Assembly: GCA_037367405.1 (NCBI GenBank)
Contig: JAZKJV010011604.1
Location: 124,001 to 188,000 of the forward strand
DNA from: Ottelia alismoides
Lineage: Eukaryota > Streptophyta > Magnoliopsida > Alismatales > Hydrocharitaceae
Direction of reading: 5' to 3'
DNA length: 64,000 bases
A model generated the notes under the pieces. The model saw only the letters and a program-made list of their open reading frames with translations. It did no database searches and was not told the origin of the DNA. A program made the translations under genes and the position numbers. The stretch's first letter is position 1, and each line of letters starts with the position of its first letter. Below, piece after piece: positions 57,776 through 64,000 of the stretch.

Positions 57776-58500
57776 TACACCTACCACCGACCAGAGACCT
57801 GCATCCCACGAGAGTGTGTCTGTGTTAGCCGACCCTGAGTCCTATGATCTATATGTTGATATTAGAGAGATTTTCTTTATGATCGATGATGAGACCCGAG
57901 AATTCCTCTCCAAGGAGGAAGACTTGAAAAGCATAGACCTTGGAGTTTTCCGCTTCTTGTGATTGGCAAAGCGTTGATGACATCCACGGTATTTACATGA
58001 TAAACACCATTGAGTGGACGGCAGAAATTGATGAGACCAAGGCCTAATTTGATCTTGTTGCTTTTATTCAGAAATTCCGTCCTTTGATGTGAATAGTGAT
58101 ACGGTTGAGACACTTGAGGACGGACATGATTCGACTACTTCCACTGATGAGGTCATTCCTTTTGGTTTTGACCTAGATGAGACCTCGCAGGATGACCTTA
58201 ACTCTTCTTCTTCTGATGATGAGTTTATCCCATTTTACTTCGATATCAGCAGGTCATCGAAGGTCGGACCTAGCCGTACTTCTTCCACTAACACATCTGT
58301 GCCTATCACGCTCTCGATCCTGATTGGTTTGTGTCAACTGAGTACCCTGATGTCAACCTGTGCCATATCAGATGTGTCCCTCAGCGGTCCTGCAAGAAGG
58401 TTCTCTTTCAACCTTCTTGATCCTTTTTACATCCACTTTGTTGTATATTCAGTCTCGTTTACCTCTGTCCATCAACGGTTTCGCTCATCCACCCCATTCT
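57776..58500 (+). pseudogene. Athila-3 acidic linker remnant
   Basis: Frames rich in Asp, Glu and Ser (57765-57962 and 58089-58350) correspond to the acidic linker after the protease in Athila-1. Two similar words follow each other, DEVIPFGFD near 58148 and DEFIPFYFD near 58220, suggesting a small internal duplication. Function unknown; the frame is interrupted near 57960-58088. Confidence 0.5.
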
Positions 58501-58507
58501 CGTATCT

Positions 58508-59153
58508 ACCTTAGGATGTGCATTGTACTAAGTATGGGGGGTGGACAAGTCGGGTGTTCTTTCTTCGTTCCGTTTCATCACTTCTATTGTTTCCTATACT
58601 TAGGGCTTCTTTTACCCCTAAGTATAGGGGAGTGATGTGTACATCCTCTTTTATCCCTATCTTCTTCCATCTTCTCATCTCTTTTCTTCATTTCTTCTTT
58701 TCCTTTTCTATTTTCCTTTTCTACCGAAAAGGCATTGCTCCTTTTTAGAAGTCTTTTATACTTGGCATACTTTGTTCTATGTATAAGAGGGTGTGCACCC
58801 GTAATTTCTTATATTCTTTGATCCTCTCATTTTTCTCCTCTTCTTGTATATATTTAGGGATATCTTACCCTAAGTATAGGTGGAGACAGTCTGAGTACGA
58901 TTTGTTCATTCCCACCCTTGACCCTCCCTACTTTGTGTACACACTCTTCTATACTTAGGATTATTTAATCTTAGCTATATGGGGGATGGTCAACTTCTCA
59001 TTCATTCATTTGTTCTTTTTTCATTTATTCTTTAGACTTTTCATACTCATTACGAGTTATGTCTTCTCTTTTCTCTCTGATCCATGAGGACATGCCTCAA
59101 GCTAAGTATAGGGAGGTCATATATACTCTGTATATACTTTAGCCATAACTCGT
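58508..59153 (+). repeat. Polypurine-tract-like hairpin array (Athila-3)
   Basis: Clearest unit: 58594-58605 with 58616-58627, followed by GGG. Other units at about 58508-58540, 58757-58790, 58850-58885 and 58951-58985 are more worn. The outer arms ACGAGTTATG (59052-59061) and CATAACTCGT (59144-59153) are intact, with AAGTATAGGGAGG and a TATATAC repeat between them. Confidence 0.85.
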
Positions 59154-60548
59154 ACTTTTGTATTTTTATTACCAAGTATGGCTAAAAATTCTTTAATATT
59201 CATTAAAAATCTTAATGAAAAGATGTTGATTATTCCCCCAAATTCTTTTTGTACTTACTGATTAATAAATCATGCAAAAGTATTTTTTGCAAAACGTTTG
59301 AAAAATAGTTTGAAAATCTTTTTGAAAATCTTTTGAAAACTATTTGGAAAATAATTTGTTAAATATTTTCAACCTTTGTAAAAGCATTTTGTTTACAAAG
59401 TTTATTTTCTTTGTGAAATAAAAGGTCTGAAAACTATTTGCAAATTTTTGGAAAATGGTTGCAAAAATATTTGAATAATATCTATATACATTTTGAAAAA
59501 ACTTTACAAAATTATTTTCAAATGTGTGTACATGTTTACAAAATTGTTTGTAAAAATCATTTTGGACTATAGTTTTTAATATTATTTGAAAAATGATTTT
59601 CAAATAAGTTTGAGGAATATATACATTGCCCTAAAATTCTTTATTAAATTGTATATATATAATTGACCACTTACCCCTTGTAAATTCTGAAAATCTAATT
59701 CTTGTAAATATAAGATGCATCCCCGTGTAAATATGTGTACCTAGTTTTTATCCAAAATCTTTTGTTTTCAAAAATCATGAAAACTTTTGCAAAACTAAAA
59801 ATACCAAAAACACATATAAAATCTTTATGGAAATATAAAAAATACATATGCATCATCTTTTCAACAATATCCATAAAAAGTTCAAAATCTTTGAAAATTG
59901 CATCACAAAAATATTTTCTGCATAGCATTTGCATGGCATTCGCATTTTTTGGATTGTGTTTAATAATTGAACAAGTCTAAATATGATCCGACTATTGTAG
60001 CTTAGTTGGACCTAAAATCTACCTAGTTAACAGGAACCTTATAGGAGCTGTAATTGTGGTACTTCAGGTCTAGTTTACTTTATTCGTTGAGGATCATGGG
60101 ACATGGTTCAATGGATTCTTGACTGCCTAAGTAGAGTATTTCGGAACACATGCATGGTTCTTGTCGATAATGACCTAACTTGGACACCTGCACCTTCACT
60201 TGGCTCAACTCAGTTGGAGTGTTGAGGGGGTTGGATTTGCTGGTATGAGACACACAAGTGGAAACATTTGTCCTCCTCTAGGGAAGGAAGTGCACCCCAA
60301 CCCATTCGGTGATGATGAATTTTGAAGACAGGAGAGTGTGGCTTGCAATAAAGCTTCAAAAGAGGGATAGTCAACTGGATCAAGAGGAAAACTCCTTATG
60401 TAAATGATGTTGTATATAGTATTTAAAAAAAATAGAAAGAGGAAAAAACATAAAGCAAAAACTCCGAAAAAAGTGGACAGGCTTGAATAAAACTAAATGT
60501 CTGCCGGAGTGTATAAATTTTTATAGTCAATAAAGCAAGCTTGAGCTT
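59154..60548 (+). other. Athila-3 3' non-coding region, truncated
   Basis: AT-rich TTTGAAAA words (59280-59600) and the start of the block shared with Athila-1 and -2 (59990-60548). It stops at CAAGCTTGAGCTT, a point that in Athila-2 is 42097-42109, about 560 bases before the LTR. No supported gene. Confidence 0.72.
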
Positions 60549-61707
60549 TGATGAATCCACGTTTCATCATCTTTATTCTATCATTTTGGCCTGAAAAACC
60601 CTAGTAAATGCGTGTAAATAGCATTAATTCATGCATTTTAGTATTCATGTATATGTATGTAAATATTGTATAAAATGCGATTTTAAAGCCAAAATTATAG
60701 AATAAAGAAAAGAAAAGAAAAATAATAAAATATTGTAAATATTTTATGACCCGAAACCCCGAGACCTAGGCATCTTGATGAATAGGTCGACAAGGAATAA
60801 AGTAGGGGGAGATAAGGGCCAAAAATACAGATAAAATACCTATAGTTTTTATTCATTCTTTATTCATTTTGGGACCTATTTTTGGTTCCACTTTTTTATT
60901 CATCAAATAAAGAAACTTTGTACATGAAAGTTGTAGATAAATTAATAAAGAAAAATACAAAAGTGATTTCATAGAAAAATAATGTGCAGATAAAAAGTTA
61001 TGGTCTAAATAAAAATCCAGAATGCCAACTTCCCAGACCCGCATCTCACAAATAAAAACTCCAAATGCAGTGTACTCACCTTTAATTGTATATAGAAGAA
61101 AATAATCTAATTAATGGCGGTGGTCTCGCATTTGGCGGAGCTACGGTTTGAAAGTTGAATTTTGGACCCTCATAGTACCTTGTACATATTAAAATATTCA
61201 ATGTATTATTTATGTATTATTTTTATAATTTTATATATTTATAATGCTGTAAATAATACTTATAATAATTATGTGCATTAAAATCAGAATAAAAACATAA
61301 ATAAAATACAAATAAAAATACGTGTATATATTATAATACATAGGTATAATACATGTAGCTATACCTACACAAATAACACTTTCATTTTATTAAGTGTATT
61401 AAATATATCAGAAAATTAAAATAAAAATATATTTGTGTATATAAAAGTATTTTATAATTTTAGAAAATAAAAACCAAAATAAAATAAATTAAAAATACCT
61501 AAATAAAAATAGAATACTTAAATACATAGATATAGATACCTATAAGGGTATAAGTACAAACTTGGAAAAATATAGCTCATAAAAATAAACAAAAATCACC
61601 ATAAAATACTTCATAAAATTACAAACATTTTTTATTTTACACTCAAAATTTAATTAATTCGTCTGCTTATTTTAATTCATTTTATAAGGGTTTTTAGCCA
61701 AGGAATT

Positions 61708-61778
61708 TTCTGGTTGGTCCACGTGGACCAACCAGAACGCTCCATTGGTTGACCTCGGTCAACTCCCTGACCGAGGTC
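61708..61778 (+). promoter_or_regulatory. Promoter palindromes of the 60549 LTR
   Basis: A perfect 30 bp palindrome (61708-61737; half-site TTCTGGTTGGTCCAC) has CACGTG at its centre. Ten bases on lies GTTGACC TC GGTCAAC (61748-61763), overlapping a 10 bp inverted repeat GACCTCGGTC (61751-61760) with GACCGAGGTC (61769-61778). CACGTG is the G-box core bound by plant bZIP and bHLH factors, and TTGAC is the WRKY W-box core. Use in this LTR is inference. Confidence 0.72.
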
Positions 61779-62164
61779 TGTCCCTTGTCAGAGTCGGGTT
61801 TGACCCTGTGTTCACTCCTTTTTCGAGGGCACCTCGATCACCATTTGGTGATGGTTCCTTCTTGGAATCTTTTCCTCGGTCAATGGTGATTCACGTCCAA
61901 GTGATTCCTTGGGCTGTGGATCACTGACCGAGGCGCAGAGGCCTCGTCTTCCTCGCCTCGCCGTCAACCCTTCAAATAGGACCCCCCGACTTCAATTTGA
62001 TTTTGATCCTTCTTCCGCCAAATCCACCCAAAAATCCCTAGCCCATTGTGCTCCTGGTGACAGCAGGAGTCGATTTGAGCCGGGGTTTGCGTCATCTGGC
62101 GTCGAATCGAAGTCGATCCAACCCTCGTCGGAGTTCCGCCGTGTTTCATCGCCCGACGTCTCTG

Positions 62165-62538
62165 GTGAGTCTCCCTCCCCTTTCTCTTCGTTTTCTTGTA
62201 GCTGTAGCGTAGATTAGTGTAGACCTATAGCAGTTTTTAGCTTCGATCTCCCAATCGCCGTGAATCCTCGATCAAAGTCCACGGCGGAGCATAGCTCCGC
62301 CTCCATTTTCTGGCAACCTACCTCCTTCTCAGTCGCTCCGACCACCTTCATCTTCTCCCTCGTCGCTCTGTCGCTCCGCTCCACCCCTCCATTCACCTCG
62401 ACCTCGCCCAGATCGAGTGATCAGAACTCCCCTCTCCGCCGCTCGCCGGAGTTCATCATCCGAGCCATCTTTCACCTCCTTCGCGCCATCAGAAGGCACC
62501 TGCGGCTTCCCCTGGATTTTGCGCAACTAACCACGCAG
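62165..62538 (+). other. Candidate leader intron in the 60549 LTR
   Basis: TCTG|GTGAGT at 62165 and CTAACCACGCAG| ending at 62538, 374 bases. CTAAC just upstream of the acceptor is a good branch-site match. The pre-acceptor hairpin seen in the other copies is not evident here. Confidence 0.5.
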
Positions 62539-62944
62539 GTCTGAGCCAAGGAGAAGGCTCCATCGACCCTCGAAGACTTCAGGAGCAGCTCCCCAGGCCA
62601 CCTCCGCCGTCCGGCCGCTTCAAGCCATCTCAGGCTCGCCTGAGACCTCCTACAGACGCGGACGTGCCCCAGGATCGTTTTGTCTTTGATCCTGGGGTCG
62701 GAGAGGCCGTGTGTCGGCCGTATTCGCCAGCCGAAGTTCGCCGGGGAAGTGTTCTTCGTGAACCTTCCCCTGCCGTTGGATCAGAGGCCCGCTCCAGACG
62801 CGTCATCAGCCGTCCGATCTCCTGCGCCTCTCCGCCGTCCGATCAAGCCTTGAAGATCTAATCCCAGCCGTCCGCGACGAAGGGGTATGCACCGTCGGAT
62901 GGGCGCCACGTGGACAAGTGACTCGCCATCGACCGCTGGATCAA

Positions 62945-63350
62945 GCCCCGTGGGTATTTTGCACTTTTAACCCACGCCTTTTTGCATTTACTTTCTCGTC
63001 TAGTACTTTTATTTGTAGTTTAAAAAGTATTGTAATATTTGCACGCAGACCCTCACACTATCACTATTTGCACTTCAGTCCACGCCACGTCACCTCACGT
63101 GACGTTGGCGTGTGACTTTTGGGTATTTTGCATTTTAGGCCCAGGACTTTTATGTATTTGCAATTTTGTCCCTGTGCATAAGATATATAATATGTTTTTG
63201 GAAATATTGCATGTATACCCAGCCGGTTTTCTTTAATTGCATTTATGCCCCTGTGAATGGTGTGTAACGTGAGCTGCGCGTGATTTTTTTTGGTGGAAAT
63301 TGCATATGAGCCCCTGAATACTTTGGTAATTACAAGTATACCCCTGCCAG
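62945..63350 (+). repeat. Degenerate tandem repeat zone of the 60549 LTR
   Basis: Repeated TTGCA..CCC(C)TG blocks (62956, 63069, 63127, 63152, 63237, 63300), with a near-perfect inverted repeat CACGCCACGTCAC..GTGACGTTGGCGTG at 63081-63112. Confidence 0.6.
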
Positions 63351-64000
63351 GTCTGTGTATGGGTTGGATGTTTGTTGTATTTATTTAAACTATTTTCTTA
63401 AGTCCAAAAATTTCACAAAAATAGGGTTAAGCTTCTGGGCATGTGTATTTCAACGCTATCAATTTAGTTTTTGATTTGATTTAATTTTTACATTTATTAA
63501 AAATCAAAAACTCATTTTTTCAGCACTGTCTAGCTTATAAAACCCCCAAAAAAATATCAAAACCTCTCAGAAAAATCCCCAAAAATTGTATTTTGTGTCT
63601 TTTAGTTTATTTCAACTCCCAGCCAAAAATCTTTAAAAAAATCCAAAACTAAACCCCTAAAAATTGCAAAACTCTATAAACCTTCATAAAAATTTATAAA
63701 ACTCATAAAAAATCCAAAAATAGTGTTTTCTTCGCCTGAATTTTCTTTGTTTAATTCTCTTTCAGTGAAAATTAATCTGAAAATTTTTGTCATTGATTGC
63801 TATTTTATTTCTCCTTTTTAAGTTTCAGCCTTGCATTGTAGTCACTGTTTGCGTTATTTTGACAATTAAAAATACCAAAAACATTCTAAAAATTACCCAA
63901 AAATCACAAAAACAGTAAAAAAGTAGAAAAAGACAAAAAGACTTTATTTGCTTATTTTTGAGTATTTTTATCTACTTTTATAAACACTTTAGTTTGCCTT

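Larger units (their letters stand above)
47696..60548 (+). mobile_element. Athila-3: non-autonomous Athila derivative, interrupted
   Basis: 5' LTR (47696-49165 plus 52913-55286), tRNA-Asp type primer site, leader, a shortened gag remnant, a damaged protease, an acidic linker, a hairpin array and part of the 3' non-coding region. Reverse transcriptase, RNase H and integrase are absent: the acidic linker passes directly into the hairpin array. The polypurine tract and the last roughly 550 bases seen in Athila-2 are missing at 60548, where another LTR begins. Movement would have needed proteins from an autonomous relative. Confidence 0.85.
60549..64000 (+). repeat. Athila-type LTR running off the right edge
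   Basis: Starts TGATGAATCC and follows the family order; by comparison roughly 0.4 kb remains beyond the window. It begins inside the Athila-3 3' region with no polypurine tract before it and is clearly different from the Athila-3 5' LTR. A separate insertion (5' LTR of another element, or a solo LTR) is therefore more likely than the Athila-3 3' LTR. AGCTT at 60544-60548 would be its target duplication. Confidence 0.88.

Overview
This 64 kb window is plant nuclear heterochromatin built almost entirely of nested LTR retrotransposons. No ordinary host gene, rRNA, tRNA gene, CRISPR array or organelle DNA was recognised. The plant origin rests on Athila-type Ty3/gypsy polyproteins, a primer site of the Athila tRNA-Asp type (20878, 55289), LTRs of 3.4-3.9 kb and a Ty1/copia family with the initiator-Met primer site. 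The species cannot be told from the sequence. All lineage names come from recognising motifs by eye; no search was run.

Layout. The skeleton is an old plus-strand copia element (Copia-P), visible in two pieces: 13803-17095 and 46029-47695. Three Athila-like elements sit in or against it. Athila-1 (1-13802; its 5' LTR is off the left edge) is the best preserved: gag, protease, reverse transcriptase, RNase H and integrase can be read through five lesions. Athila-2 (17096-46023, TSD TATTG) has a heavily decayed gag-pol. It is itself split by a younger copia on the minus strand (Copia-M, 30037-40557, TSD CTCAT) of the same family as the skeleton. Athila-3 (from 47696) is a non-autonomous derivative with no reverse transcriptase or integrase. 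Its 5' LTR is split by a minus-strand solo LTR (49166-52907, TSD CCCTC), and its internal region runs into another Athila-type LTR (60549 to the window end) that is probably a separate insertion.

How the parts work together. In each Athila element the order is LTR, tRNA-Asp primer site, structured leader, gag, protease-RT-RNase H-integrase, non-coding 3' region, polypurine tract, LTR. No envelope-like gene is present. The most unusual part is the segment after integrase. All three elements carry four to five short hairpins there, and their 3' arms run into a copy of the real polypurine tract (AAGTATAGGGGGG). The hairpin arms covary between copies.

The LTRs repeat a second common plan: a terminal hairpin at the exact LTR end, a promoter with palindromic G-box and W-box-like sites, a GC-rich leader with a candidate intron preceded by a hairpin, a roughly 170 bp tandem repeat rich in ACGT inverted repeats, A-rich sequence and an AATAAA signal. 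The copia LTRs end in four back-to-back hairpins.

Relative order of insertion, from nesting alone: Copia-P first; then Athila-1, -2 and -3; then the solo LTR, the 60549 LTR and Copia-M, with Copia-M apparently recent because its two 2.5 kb LTRs are nearly identical by eye.
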